Below, in pieces: positions 30,856 to 41,570 of a stretch of 64,000 nt of DNA. The DNA is taken from positions 5,952,001 to 6,016,000 of the forward strand of contig NZ_CP113910.1 of the NCBI RefSeq assembly GCF_024701375.2. Reading direction: 5' to 3'. The DNA is from Streptomyces sp. KMM 9044 (GTDB lineage Bacteria > Actinomycetota > Actinomycetes > Streptomycetales > Streptomycetaceae). The position numbers were made by a program, and so were the translations under genes. Under the pieces are notes generated by a model that ran no database searches, had not been told where the DNA came from, and saw only the letters and a program-made list of their open reading frames with translations. Position 1 is the stretch's first letter. The number at the start of each line of letters is the position of its first letter.

Positions 30856-31722
30856 GTGAGCCGACTGTCCGCCGAGGACGTCACCCTCGCCTACGACCAG
30901 CGGGTCATCGCCGAGCAGTTGTCGGTGGAGATACCGGACAACTCCTTCACCGTGATCGTCGGTCCGAACGCCTGCGGCAAGTCGACGCTTCTGCGGGCGC
31001 TGTCGCGGATGCTGAAGCCCAGTCGGGGGCGGGTGCTGCTGGACGGTCAGGTCATCCAGTCGATACCCGCGAAGAAGGTCGCCCGCACTCTCGGACTGCT
31101 GCCCCAGTCCTCGATCGCGCCCGACGGGATCACGGTCGCCGACCTGGTGGGGCGCGGCCGGTATCCGCACCAGGGCATCCTGCGCCAGTGGTCCACCGAG
31201 GACGAGCGGGTCGTCCGGGAGTCGATGGCCCGGACCGGCATCGCCGACCTGGGCGAGCGCCATGTCGACGAACTCTCCGGTGGGCAGCGGCAGCGCGTGT
31301 GGATCGCCATGGCGCTCGCCCAGGAGACCCCGCTGCTGCTGCTCGACGAGCCGACGACCTATCTGGACATCCAGCACCAGATCGACGTACTGGACCTGTG
31401 CGCGGAACTGCACGAGGAACAGGGCCGCACCCTCGTCGCCGTCCTGCACGACCTCAACCACGCCGCCCGGTACGCCACCCACCTCATCGCGCTGCGCGAC
31501 GGGAAGATCATCGCGCAGGGTACGCCGAAGGAGATCGTCACCGCCCGGCTGGTCGAGCAGGTCTTCGGCCTGAGCTGCCAGGTCATCGACGACCCCGAAA
31601 CGGGTACGCCCCTGGTCGTGCCGGCAGCCCGCAAGACGCGGACCGCGGCGAAGTGGGACTCAGGCAGGCAGAATCCGGGCAAGCAGGCCGCGGCCACGGT
31701 GGGAGCTAGAGAAGCTTCCTGA
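30856..31722 (+). CDS. Iron-siderophore ABC transporter ATPase (FepC-like)
   Basis: A 288-residue ATPase of the FecE/FepC family. It has Walker A GPNACGKST (about residues 36-44), Q-loop LLPQSS, signature LSGGQRQRVWIAMALAQ (about 140) and Walker B LLLLDEPTTYLDI (about 160), with a switch His in VLHDLNHAARYA. GTG 30856 follows AAGGAG at good spacing. ATG 30778, which overlaps the permease stop, would add 26 polar residues and is the alternative. It completes the importer, but no substrate-binding lipoprotein is encoded in the operon. Its 3' end overlaps the convergent gene by 17 bases. Confidence 0.92.
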   Translation: MSRLSAEDVTLAYDQRVIAEQLSVEIPDNSFTVIVGPNACGKSTLLRALSRMLKPSRGRVLLDGQVIQSIPAKKVARTLGLLPQSSIAPDGITVADLVGRGRYPHQGILRQWSTEDERVVRESMARTGIADLGERHVDELSGGQRQRVWIAMALAQETPLLLLDEPTTYLDIQHQIDVLDLCAELHEEQGRTLVAVLHDLNHAARYATHLIALRDGKIIAQGTPKEIVTARLVEQVFGLSCQVIDDPETGTPLVVPAARKTRTAAKWDSGRQNPGKQAAATVGAREAS

Positions 31723-32053
31723 GATGGAACAGGTCGCGCAGACCGGCCTCCAGAATCACCCGGCCCGATCCCCAGGCCCTGGCGAAGTGCAGGTCGCCGT
31801 CGACCAGGGCCAGCAGGTCGTCCCCCCGCATGGCGAGCCGGATCTGCGCCCGCTCGCGCGGAGGGCCTTCCAGCGTGTCGTGCACCTCGATCCGCCCGCC
31901 GGTGAGCCGGCCGACGAAGGTCACGTCCAGGTCGGTGATGTGACAGCTGACCGAGCGGTCCATGGCCGCCGCCGTGCGGACGTCGCCCTCGGCACGCTGT
32001 ATGGAGTCGGAGAGTTCGTCGAGTGCGGCACGGCACTCCTCGATCGTGGCCAT
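31706..32053 (-). CDS. SCP2-like sterol-carrier domain protein
   Basis: A 115-residue protein resembling the short actinobacterial SCP2/sterol-carrier-fold family, opening MATIEECRAALDELSDSI and containing HITDLDVTFVGRL and MRGDDLLALVDGDLHFARAWGSGRV, the last being a typical SCP2 C-terminal segment. Such small proteins may bind lipids or hydrophobic ligands; no ligand is known. The ribosome site before ATG 32053 is weak. It converges on, and overlaps by 17 bases, the siderophore ATPase gene. Confidence 0.75.
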   Translation of the reverse strand: MATIEECRAALDELSDSIQRAEGDVRTAAAMDRSVSCHITDLDVTFVGRLTGGRIEVHDTLEGPPRERAQIRLAMRGDDLLALVDGDLHFARAWGSGRVILEAGLRDLFHLRKLL

Positions 32054-32095
32054 CGCGGACGACGGTACCCCAACGGTTCGCGGTAGCGTCGGGGC

Positions 32096-32419
32096 ATGAA
32101 CGACGCAGTACCCCCGCCGGGGAGCGCACCGCGGGCGGAGCACGCCGCACCGACGGCCGACGACGACGCCCTCCGGGCCACGCCCGAGTACGCCCCCGCC
32201 GCCCCCGCACCCCTGGACGTGCCCCGCACCCCCACCGGCAACGCCGAGGTGGACGCACGGCTGGAGCGGCTGGCCGACGCCGACCACCTCACCACGGACG
32301 GCCATGCCGAGGTGTACGAAGATGTGCACCGGGGGCTGCGCGACGCGCTCACCGCGCTCGACGCCCGCCCGGGACCTCCGGGTCCCCCTCCTACTCCTAC
32401 GCACCGACAGGGGAGCTGA
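32096..32419 (+). CDS. Small acidic hypothetical protein upstream of tlyA
   Basis: A 107-residue protein with Pro/Ala-rich ends and a short helical core (residues 49-90, EVDARLERLADADHLTTDG and EDVHRGLRDALTAL). No enzymatic motif is present. It ends 7 bases before the tlyA start and is likely co-transcribed with it. This position next to tlyA is, to my knowledge, conserved in streptomycetes. The function is unknown. Confidence 0.75.
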   Translation: MNDAVPPPGSAPRAEHAAPTADDDALRATPEYAPAAPAPLDVPRTPTGNAEVDARLERLADADHLTTDGHAEVYEDVHRGLRDALTALDARPGPPGPPPTPTHRQGS

Positions 32420-32426
32420 ACCGAAC

Positions 32427-33242
32427 GTGGCAGGAGCCGCACGCCGCCGCCTCGACGCGGAGCTGGTCCGCCGGAAGCTCGCCCGGTCGCGCGAGCACGC
32501 CGGCCAGCTGATCGCCGCCGGGCGGGTCAGTGTAGGCAAGACCGTCGCGACCAAGCCCGCCACCCAGGTGGAGACCGCCGCCGCGATCCTCGTCGCCGAG
32601 GACGCCGGAGACCCGGACTACGTGTCGCGCGGCGGCCACAAGCTCGCCGGCGCGTTCGAGGTGTTCGCACCGCAGGGGCTGGTCGTCCGGGGACGGCGGG
32701 CGCTGGACGCCGGTGCCTCGACCGGGGGTTTCACCGATGTCCTGCTCCGGGCCGGGGCGGCCCACGTGGTCGCCGTGGACGTCGGATACGGACAACTCGC
32801 CTGGTCTCTCCGCAACGATGAACGCGTCACCGTCAAGGACCGTACGAACGTAAGGGAGTTGACGCTTGAAGCAATCGATGGGGAGCCTGTGGATCTTGTC
32901 GTGGGGGATCTGTCCTTCATCCCGCTCGGGCTGGTCCTGCCCGCCCTGAAACGGTGCGTGCGGCCGGACGCCGATCTGGTGATGATGGTCAAGCCACAGT
33001 TCGAGGTGGGCAGGGAGCGGCTGGGCAGCGGCGGCGTCGTACGCAGCCCGCAGTTGCGCGCCGAAGCCGTGCGGGAAGTGGCCGCCAGGGCCTGGGAGCT
33101 GGGACTGGGGGCGAAGGGCGTGACCGCGAGTCCGCTGCCCGGACCCTCGGGGAATGTCGAATACTTTCTGTGGCTGCGGGCGGGGGCTCCGGAACCGGAC
33201 CCGGCCGACGTCGACCGTGCAGTGGCGGAGGGGCCGCGTTGA
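32427..33242 (+). CDS. tlyA: TlyA-family 2'-O-ribose rRNA methyltransferase
   Basis: A 271-residue rRNA methyltransferase with an N-terminal S4 RNA-binding domain (RRRLDAELVRRKLARSREHAG) and an FtsJ/RrmJ-type methyltransferase domain (YVSRGGHKL; LDAGASTGGFTDVLL for SAM binding; VVGDLSFIPLGLVLPAL). TlyA enzymes methylate C1409 of 16S and C1920 of 23S rRNA; their loss gives capreomycin resistance in mycobacteria. GTG 32427 follows GGGGAG. The stop overlaps the next start (TTGA). Confidence 0.92.
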   Translation: MAGAARRRLDAELVRRKLARSREHAGQLIAAGRVSVGKTVATKPATQVETAAAILVAEDAGDPDYVSRGGHKLAGAFEVFAPQGLVVRGRRALDAGASTGGFTDVLLRAGAAHVVAVDVGYGQLAWSLRNDERVTVKDRTNVRELTLEAIDGEPVDLVVGDLSFIPLGLVLPALKRCVRPDADLVMMVKPQFEVGRERLGSGGVVRSPQLRAEAVREVAARAWELGLGAKGVTASPLPGPSGNVEYFLWLRAGAPEPDPADVDRAVAEGPR

Positions 33243-34144
33243 CACCGAACCGAGCTCGTACTGTTTTCCTGCTCGCCCACACCGGCCGCCCCGCGGCCAT
33301 CCGCAGCGCGGAGCTCGTGGTCAAAGGACTGCTGGCTTCCGGGCTGGGGGTGCGGGTGCTGGAGGCCGAGGCGCGGGACCTGCCGCTGCCGGACGAGGTG
33401 GGGACCGTCAAGGAGGCCACCCCCGAGTGCCTCGACGACTGCGAACTGCTGATCGTGCTCGGCGGTGACGGCACGCTGCTGCGCGGCGCGGAGTTCGCCC
33501 GTGCCTCGGGCGTGCCGATGCTCGGCGTGAACCTCGGCAGCGTCGGCTTCCTCGCCGAGGCCGAGCGGGACGACCTCGACAAGGTCGTCGACCGGGTGGT
33601 GAGCAAGGCGTACGAGGTCGAGGAACGGATGACCGTCGACGTCGTCGTGCACAAGAACGGCACCATCGTGCACACGGACTGGGCGCTGAACGAGGCGGCC
33701 GTGCAGAAGGTGTCCGCCGAGCGGATGCTGGAGGTCGTCCTGGAGATCGACGGGCGTCCGGTGACCGGGTTCGGCTGCGACGGCATCGTCTGCGCCACCC
33801 CGACCGGATCGACCGCGTACGCGTTCTCCGCCGGGGGACCTGTCGTGTGGCCCGAGGTCGAGGCGCTGCTGATGGTGCCGATCAGTGCGCACGCCCTGTT
33901 CGCCAAGCCGCTGGTGACCTCGCCGGACTCGGTGCTCGCGGTGGAAATGCTGCCGCACGTACCGCCCGGCGTGCTGTGGTGCGACGGGCGGCGGACGGTG
34001 GAACTGCCGGCCGGCGCGCGGGTGGAGGTCCGGCGCGGTGCCGTCCCGGTCCGGCTGGCCCGACTGCATCACGCCTCGTTCACGGACCGGCTGGTGGCCA
34101 AGTTCGCGCTGCCGGTCTCGGGATGGCGGGGAGCCCCGCACTAG
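33239..34144 (+). CDS. nadK: NAD kinase
   Basis: A 301-residue NAD kinase that phosphorylates NAD to NADP. The GGDGTLLRGAEF motif lies near residue 75, followed by LGVNLGSVGFLAE, the catalytic-region GCDGIVCATPTGSTAYAFSAGGP and PISAHALFAKPLV. The likely start is the TTG at 33239, which overlaps the tlyA stop as TTGA and has GGAGGGG upstream; no better ATG or GTG precedes the fold. Translational coupling to tlyA is expected. Confidence 0.93.
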   Translation: MTPNRARTVFLLAHTGRPAAIRSAELVVKGLLASGLGVRVLEAEARDLPLPDEVGTVKEATPECLDDCELLIVLGGDGTLLRGAEFARASGVPMLGVNLGSVGFLAEAERDDLDKVVDRVVSKAYEVEERMTVDVVVHKNGTIVHTDWALNEAAVQKVSAERMLEVVLEIDGRPVTGFGCDGIVCATPTGSTAYAFSAGGPVVWPEVEALLMVPISAHALFAKPLVTSPDSVLAVEMLPHVPPGVLWCDGRRTVELPAGARVEVRRGAVPVRLARLHHASFTDRLVAKFALPVSGWRGAPH

Positions 34145-34298
34145 CACACGCGTCCCTCTCCGGCCCGCCCGCGCCCGTCCCGGGGCACCGGGACCCGCCG
34201 CTGGACGCGGTCCCGCTCATGGGTGCATACCTGCCGCATTCCCGGACGGGCGGGGGTGGCGTCGGACAGCACGAGGAAAACCTCGTAAGGTCTGGGAC

Positions 34299-36029
34299 GT
34301 GTTGGAGGAGATGCGGATACGGTCGCTCGGAGTCATCGACGACGCCGTGGTCGAGCTGTCACCCGGTTTCACCGCCGTCACCGGTGAGACGGGCGCGGGC
34401 AAGACCATGGTGGTCACCAGCCTCGGGCTGTTGCTGGGGGGAAGGGCGGACGCGGCCCTGGTGCGGATCGGCGCCAGAAGCGCGGTCGTCGAGGGGCGGA
34501 TCGCCGTGCCCGAGGGCGCCGCGGCCGCCGCACGGGCGGGGGAGGCCGGAGCCGAGCTCGACGACGGGGCGCTGCTGATCAGCCGTACCGTTTCCGCCGA
34601 GGGGCGCTCCCGGGCCCACCTCGGCGGGCGGAGCGTGCCCGTCGGGCTGCTCGCCGAACTCGCCGACGACCTGGTGGCCGTGCACGGGCAGACCGACCAG
34701 CAGGGTCTGCTGAAGCAGTCCCGGCAGCGGCAGGCGCTCGACCGGTACGCGGGGGACGCGGTCGCCGGACCGCTCGCCAAGTACACGGAGGTGTACCAGC
34801 GGCTGAGGGCCGTCGCCACGGAACTCGAGGAGATCACCACCCGTGCGCGTGAACGCGCCCAGGAGGCCGACCTGCTGCGCTTCGGGCTCGACGAGGTCGC
34901 CGCCGTGGAGCCCCGCGCCGGAGAGGACGTGGAACTGGCGGAGGAGGCCGAGAGGCTCGGGCACGCCGAGGCCCTGGCGTCCGCCGCGTCCGTCGCGCAC
35001 GCCGCTCTCGCAGGCAACCCGGAGGACCCCGAGGGCGTCGACGCGGGAACGCTCGTCGCGGGTGCCCAGCGGGCCCTCGCGGCCGTCCGGTCGCACGATC
35101 CGGCGCTGGCCGCGCTCACCGACCGGATCGGCGAGGTCGGCATCCTGCTGCGCGACGTCGCCGGGGACCTCGCCGGGTATGCGGACGACCTGGACGCCGA
35201 TCCGCTGCGGCTGGCGGCGGTGGAGGAACGCCGGGCCGCGCTCACCGGGCTCACCCGCAAGTACGGCCCGGACATCGCCGCCGTGCTGGCCTGGGCCGAG
35301 GAGAGCGCCGCGCGCCTGACGGACCTGGAGGGCGACGACGAGCGGATCGGGGAACTCACCGCCGAACGCGACGGTCTGCGCGCCGAACTGGGCGGGCTGG
35401 CGCAGACGCTCTCCCGGGCGCGCGCCGAGGCCGCGGAGCGCTTCGCGGCCGCCGTCACCGCGGAGCTGGCATCCCTCGCCATGCCCCACGCGCGCGTCTC
35501 GTTCGACATCCGGCAGACCGAGGACCCGGACGGGGTCGAGGTCGGCGGGTGCACGGTCGCCCACGGGCCGTCGGGCGCCGACGAGGTCGAGCTGCTGCTC
35601 GCCCCGCACCCCGGGGCGCCGCCCCGGCCCATCGCCAAGGGCGCGTCCGGCGGTGAACTGTCCCGCGTGATGCTGGCCGTGGAGGTCGTGTTCGCCGGGA
35701 CGGACCCGGTGCCGACGTACCTGTTCGACGAGGTCGACGCCGGTGTCGGCGGCAAGGCGGCCGTCGAGATCGGGCGGCGGCTCGCCAAACTGGCGAAGAG
35801 CGCCCAGGTCGTGGTCGTCACCCACCTGCCGCAGGTGGCAGCCTTCGCGGACCGGCAGTTGCTGGTGGCGAAGACGAACGACGGAACGGTCACCCGGTCC
35901 GGTGTGAAGGTGCTCGAAGGAGAGGACCGGATCCGGGAACTGTCGCGGATGCTGGCCGGCCAGGAGGACTCGGAAACGGCCCGCGCCCACGCGGAGGAAC
36001 TCCTGGAGACAGCTCGCGCGGACGGCTGA
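34299..36029 (+). CDS. recN: DNA repair protein RecN
   Basis: A 576-residue SMC-like repair ATPase acting early in double-strand-break repair. The N-terminal Walker A is GETGAGKTMV near residue 29. Long coiled-coil regions follow (about 150-370). The C-terminal part holds the signature GASGGELSRVMLAVE near 447 and Walker B YLFDEVDAGVGG. GTG 34299 gives VLEEMRIRSLGVIDD; ATG 34311 is an alternative four codons on. It follows nadK after a 154-bp gap. Confidence 0.94.
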   Translation: MLEEMRIRSLGVIDDAVVELSPGFTAVTGETGAGKTMVVTSLGLLLGGRADAALVRIGARSAVVEGRIAVPEGAAAAARAGEAGAELDDGALLISRTVSAEGRSRAHLGGRSVPVGLLAELADDLVAVHGQTDQQGLLKQSRQRQALDRYAGDAVAGPLAKYTEVYQRLRAVATELEEITTRARERAQEADLLRFGLDEVAAVEPRAGEDVELAEEAERLGHAEALASAASVAHAALAGNPEDPEGVDAGTLVAGAQRALAAVRSHDPALAALTDRIGEVGILLRDVAGDLAGYADDLDADPLRLAAVEERRAALTGLTRKYGPDIAAVLAWAEESAARLTDLEGDDERIGELTAERDGLRAELGGLAQTLSRARAEAAERFAAAVTAELASLAMPHARVSFDIRQTEDPDGVEVGGCTVAHGPSGADEVELLLAPHPGAPPRPIAKGASGGELSRVMLAVEVVFAGTDPVPTYLFDEVDAGVGGKAAVEIGRRLAKLAKSAQVVVVTHLPQVAAFADRQLLVAKTNDGTVTRSGVKVLEGEDRIRELSRMLAGQEDSETARAHAEELLETARADG

Positions 36030-36283
36030 AAGGCGGCTCAAGGGCGTCGCGGTCGGCCCGGCCGTCCACCGGGCTGTCGGCCCACAGGACGTACTTCGTC
36101 ACTCGTACGGGTGGCGTTTCCGTCCGCTCCGCTGCGGGTGGCCGCTCCGGTCGTTGCCGGAATTCCCTTGCTTCCTGGCATGCTTGACCCAGCACGCGTA
36201 GCAGACCGTGCGGTCCATCCTCTCCGCACGGTCCTTCTGTACGTTCTTCGGGACCACCCGACCCGAACCAGGAGCTCGGCCAC

Positions 36284-37420
36284 GTGACCCCCGTGAGCAG
36301 CCACTCACCGCACGGCCAGTCGGCGCTGCGCACCGTGCAGGTGCTGGGCGGCGGCAACGCCGCGGCCGGTGCCCACGTGCGCTCGCTGGCCGCGGGGCTC
36401 GTCGCACGGGGCGTGCGGGTCACGGTGTGCGCCCCCACCGAGGCTGAGCATGCCTACGACTTCACCGGCGCCGGCGCCGACCATGTGCACGTGCCGCGCA
36501 GCAGCGACCCCGGCTCGGTGTCCGCGCTGCGGACGGCGTGCACGGACGCCGACCTGGTGCACGCGCACGGCCTGCACGCCTCCTTCCGGACCGTGCTCGC
36601 CCTCGGCGGGCGGCGCACCCCGCTGACCGTCACCTGGCACGACCGGCCACACGCCGAGGGCGCCCGCGCACACGTCCTGAGGCTGATGGAGCGGCGGGTC
36701 GTCAGGGCGGCCACCGTGGTTCTCGGAACCACCCCCGCCCTGGTCGACCGGGCACGCCGGAGAGGAGCGCGGGACGCGCGGCTGGCGGCCGTCGCCCTCC
36801 CTGGGCCCCGGACCGCCCCGAAGAGGCAGGACCCGGACGGGTCGCGGTCCAAACTCCTGGCCGAACTCGGCGCCATCGGACGCCCGTTGCTGATCGCCGT
36901 CGGCGCCCTCGAACGCGACCGCGGCTACCACACGCTGCTCGACGCCACGCACGGATGGCGCCGCCTCGACCCCCAGCCGCTGGTCGCCGTCGCGGGTGAG
37001 GGACTGCTGCGCGGTGAACTTCAGCGCCGGATCGCGGACGAGGACCTGCCGGTCCGGCTCGTCGGACGGCGCGACGACATCACCGAACTGCTGGAGGCCG
37101 CCGACATCGCGCTGCTGCCGAGCCGGTGGGAGGGGCGCTCCGTCCTCGCCCAGCAGGCCCTCCACGCGCGCGTGCCGCTCGTCGCGGCCGACACCGGCGG
37201 CGTCCCCGAACTCGTCGGCGACGCCGCCGAACTCGTCCCGTACCGCAACGCGCGTGCCCTCGCCGACGCCGTCGTACGGCTGCTCGGCGACCCCGGACGC
37301 CGGGACGAACTCCGGGCCAAGGGCGCCCGGCAGGCGGCAGGATGGCCGACGGAGGACGAGGCGGTGGCCCAGGTCCTCAGCGTCTACGACGAACTGACGC
37401 AGCCACGACCGCTGACCTGA
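36284..37420 (+). CDS. Glycosyltransferase family 4-like protein
   Basis: A 378-residue GT-B glycosyltransferase. The N-terminal domain shows VQVLGGGNAAAGAHVRSLAAGL and DLVHAHGLHA. The C-terminal nucleotide-sugar domain shows LIAVGALERDRGYHTLLDA, LVGRRDDITELLEAADIALLPSRWEGRSVLAQQALH and the acidic region typical of GT4. GTG 36284 follows CAGGAG. It is cytoplasmic or peripheral. Neither donor nor acceptor can be deduced; no polysaccharide cluster surrounds it. It stands alone between recN and a convergent GH15 gene. Confidence 0.88.
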   Translation: MTPVSSHSPHGQSALRTVQVLGGGNAAAGAHVRSLAAGLVARGVRVTVCAPTEAEHAYDFTGAGADHVHVPRSSDPGSVSALRTACTDADLVHAHGLHASFRTVLALGGRRTPLTVTWHDRPHAEGARAHVLRLMERRVVRAATVVLGTTPALVDRARRRGARDARLAAVALPGPRTAPKRQDPDGSRSKLLAELGAIGRPLLIAVGALERDRGYHTLLDATHGWRRLDPQPLVAVAGEGLLRGELQRRIADEDLPVRLVGRRDDITELLEAADIALLPSRWEGRSVLAQQALHARVPLVAADTGGVPELVGDAAELVPYRNARALADAVVRLLGDPGRRDELRAKGARQAAGWPTEDEAVAQVLSVYDELTQPRPLT

Positions 37421-37445
37421 CCGGATCTGACGAGCCGAAAGTGCC

Positions 37446-37473
37446 GGCGCGGGCCCGGTCACGGACCCGCGCC
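37446..37473. terminator. Bidirectional GC hairpin
   Basis: Arms GGCGCGGG (37446-37453) and CCCGCGCC (37466-37473), with a further CCG/CGG pairing around GTCA, lie between convergent stops. Confidence 0.65.
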
Positions 37474-37481
37474 CGACAGGC

Positions 37482-39308
37482 TCAGCCTCCGTACGCCCCC
37501 GAGGCCGTCAGACGCAGGGCGGTGTCGATGAGAGGGACGTGGCTGAAGGCCTGCGGGAAGTTGCCGACCTGGCGCTGCCCGACCGCGTCCCACTCCTCGG
37601 CGAGCAGACCCAGGTCGTTGCGCAGGGAGAGCAGCTTCTCGAACAGCCTGCGGGCCTCGTCCACCCGGCCGATCATCGCCAGGTCGTCGGCCATCCAGAA
37701 CGAGCAGGCGAGGAACGCGCCCTCGTCGCCCGGCAGCCCGTCGACGCCTTCGTCCGAGCCTTCCGTCGGATAGCGCAGGATGAAGCCGTCCGATGTGGAC
37801 AGCTCGCGCTGGATCGCCTCGATGGTGCCGATCACCCGCTTGTCGTCCGGCGGTAGGAAACCCATCTGCGGGATGAGCAGCAACGAGGCGTCCAGCTCCT
37901 TCGAGCCGTACGACTGCGTGAACGTGTTGCGTTCCTTGTCGTAGCCCTTCTCGCACACGTCCCGGTGGATGTCGTCGCGCAGCCCCTTCCACTGCTCCAG
38001 GGGGCCGTCCGCGTCGCCGGACTCGATGAGCTTGATGGTGCGGTCGACGGCGACCCACGCCATCACCTTGGAGTGCACGAAGTGGCGGCGCGGACCACGG
38101 ACCTCCCAGATGCCCTCGTCCGGCTCCTGCCAGTGCTTCTCCAGGTAACGGATCAGCTTGAGCTGGAGCAGGGACGCGTAGTCGTTGCGGGCCAGGCCCG
38201 TCATGTGGGCCAGGTGCAGGGCCTCGGTGACCTCGCCGTACACATCCAGCTGGAGCTGGTGCGCCGCGCCGTTGCCCACCCGGACGGGGGCCGAGTTCTC
38301 GTAGCCGGGAAGCCAGTCCAGCTCCGCCTCGCCGAGCTCGCGCTCACCGGCGATGCCGTACATGATCTGCAGGTTCTCCGGGTCGCCTGCCACCGCGCGC
38401 AGCAGCCACTCGCGCCAGGCGCGGGCCTCCTCGCGATAACCGGTGCGCAGCAGCGAGGACAGGGTGATCGCCGCGTCCCGCAGCCAGGTGTAGCGGTAGT
38501 CCCAGTTGCGGACGCCGCCGATGTCCTCCGGCAGGGAAGTCGTGGGCGCGGCGACGATGCCGCCGGTCGGGGCGTAGGTGAGGGCCTTCAGCGTGATCAG
38601 GGAGCGGATCACGGCCTCACGGTAGGGGCCCTGGTACGTACAGTGCTCCACCCACTCCCGCCAGAAGTCCTCCGTCGCCTCCAGCGACTGCTCCGGCTCC
38701 GGCAGCGCCGGCGGCTCCTTGTGCGACGGCTGCCACGACACCGTGAACGCGATCCGGTCACCCGGTGCCACCGTGAAGTCGGAGTAGGTCGTCAGCGACT
38801 TTCCGTACGTGTCGGCGGATGTGTCGAACCACACGGAGTCCGGGCCCGCGACCGCGACCGTGCGCCCCTCGTGCTTGTGCACCCACGGCACCACCCGGCC
38901 GTAGGAGAAACGCATCCGGAGGGTGGAGCGCATCGGCACACGGCCCGAGACGCCCTCCACGATGCGGATGAGCTGCGGCGCGCCGTCGCGCGGGGGCATG
39001 AAGTCGGTCACCCGGACAGTGCCGCGCCCGGTGTCCCACTCGGACTCCAGGACCAGTGAGTCACCGCGGTAGCCGCGCCGGGTCGCGGCCGGCGGCGGGT
39101 CGTCGGAGGCGTGCGCCGGGCCGATCCGCCAGAAGCCGTGATCTTCGGTGCCCAACAGGCCGGCGAAGATGGCGTGCGAGTCGAAGCGGGGCAGGCACAG
39201 CCAGTCGACTGTGCCGTCCCGGCAGACCAGGGCAGCGGTCTGCATGTCTCCGATGAGTGCGTAGTCTTCGATGCGCCCGGCCACGTGCAACTCCAGTCGA
39301 ACGGCCAC
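37482..39308 (-). CDS. Glycoside hydrolase family 15 enzyme (trehalase/glucoamylase-like)
   Basis: A 608-residue cytoplasmic GH15 protein. The N-terminal beta-sandwich domain opens with GRIEDYALIGDMQTAALVCRDGTVDWLCLPRFDS. The (alpha/alpha)6 catalytic domain begins near residue 240 with the hallmark WDYRYTWLRDAA and includes EGIWEVRGPRRHF and the late LAEEWD segment that carries the second catalytic acid in relatives. Actinobacterial members are often trehalases, but glucoamylase activity is possible. It starts with GTG 39308. No signal peptide is present. Confidence 0.9.
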   Translation of the reverse strand: MAVRLELHVAGRIEDYALIGDMQTAALVCRDGTVDWLCLPRFDSHAIFAGLLGTEDHGFWRIGPAHASDDPPPAATRRGYRGDSLVLESEWDTGRGTVRVTDFMPPRDGAPQLIRIVEGVSGRVPMRSTLRMRFSYGRVVPWVHKHEGRTVAVAGPDSVWFDTSADTYGKSLTTYSDFTVAPGDRIAFTVSWQPSHKEPPALPEPEQSLEATEDFWREWVEHCTYQGPYREAVIRSLITLKALTYAPTGGIVAAPTTSLPEDIGGVRNWDYRYTWLRDAAITLSSLLRTGYREEARAWREWLLRAVAGDPENLQIMYGIAGERELGEAELDWLPGYENSAPVRVGNGAAHQLQLDVYGEVTEALHLAHMTGLARNDYASLLQLKLIRYLEKHWQEPDEGIWEVRGPRRHFVHSKVMAWVAVDRTIKLIESGDADGPLEQWKGLRDDIHRDVCEKGYDKERNTFTQSYGSKELDASLLLIPQMGFLPPDDKRVIGTIEAIQRELSTSDGFILRYPTEGSDEGVDGLPGDEGAFLACSFWMADDLAMIGRVDEARRLFEKLLSLRNDLGLLAEEWDAVGQRQVGNFPQAFSHVPLIDTALRLTASGAYGG

Positions 39309-39823
39309 GTCACCCCACGAGGGGGTTGTCGCTGGTGCGGTTAAGGGGTTGGTCGGATACGTAATGCGTCGTTGAGCGATGAAGCAAAGCAGTCACTCAG
39401 CCGCGAATGCAAAACGCCCGTTGTTGCTCAACGAACTGACGAGCCTGCGTTGTTGCCGGTGTGACGGGCGGGGGTGGTGCCGTTCGGCCGGCCGGGCTCG
39501 GCAGCGGGTGTCCGAGCAGGATACGACGCACCCAGACGGTCTGTGTGCCGCTCCGGGCAACGCGCACCCGCCGAATGGGTGAGCAAGGGGTGAGAGACAT
39601 GTAACAGGTCACGGACAAGTGCCCGCGCATGTGCGGAGCGTGCCCGGACGGCATTGTCCCGCAGCGCTGATACGCTGGTAGCCCGTGGACCGGTGGGCCT
39701 CTTCTTTGGAGGGGAAATCCGAAAAGGGCACCTCCGAACCGCAGCGACGGCGCCGTCGGAGTTCTCCGGCAGGCAGTCGCCCCGCACCCTCCAGAACGCG
39801 ACCACGGGAGCCCCCTCTTGGCC
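39309..39823. promoter_or_regulatory. Divergent 515-bp region upstream of pyrG
   Basis: No gene is supportable. Promoters for the GH15 gene and pyrG must lie here. A TTGTCC (39655) and a TACGCT hexamer (39672) sit upstream of pyrG, but their spacing is poor. A GGGCC tract at about 39695 and a 14-bp palindrome (CGACGGCGCCGTCG, near 39744) lie in the likely pyrG leader. Low-GC repeats around 39415-39465 (TTGTTGC) are of unknown meaning. Confidence 0.35.
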
Positions 39824-41470
<1,647 letters not shown>

Positions 41471-41570
41471 TAAACCGGTTGTACGGTTGCCGGGGCGCGA
41501 AACCCTCGATCGGGGTGCGCCCCGGCCGCCCCTACGCGCCCGTACGCCTGCACGTCTGGGAAGGACCGCA

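Noticed and set aside
37965..39059. A 364-codon plus-strand frame opposite the GH15 gene
   Set aside because: It is a shadow; the minus strand encodes a complete, motif-rich GH15 protein.
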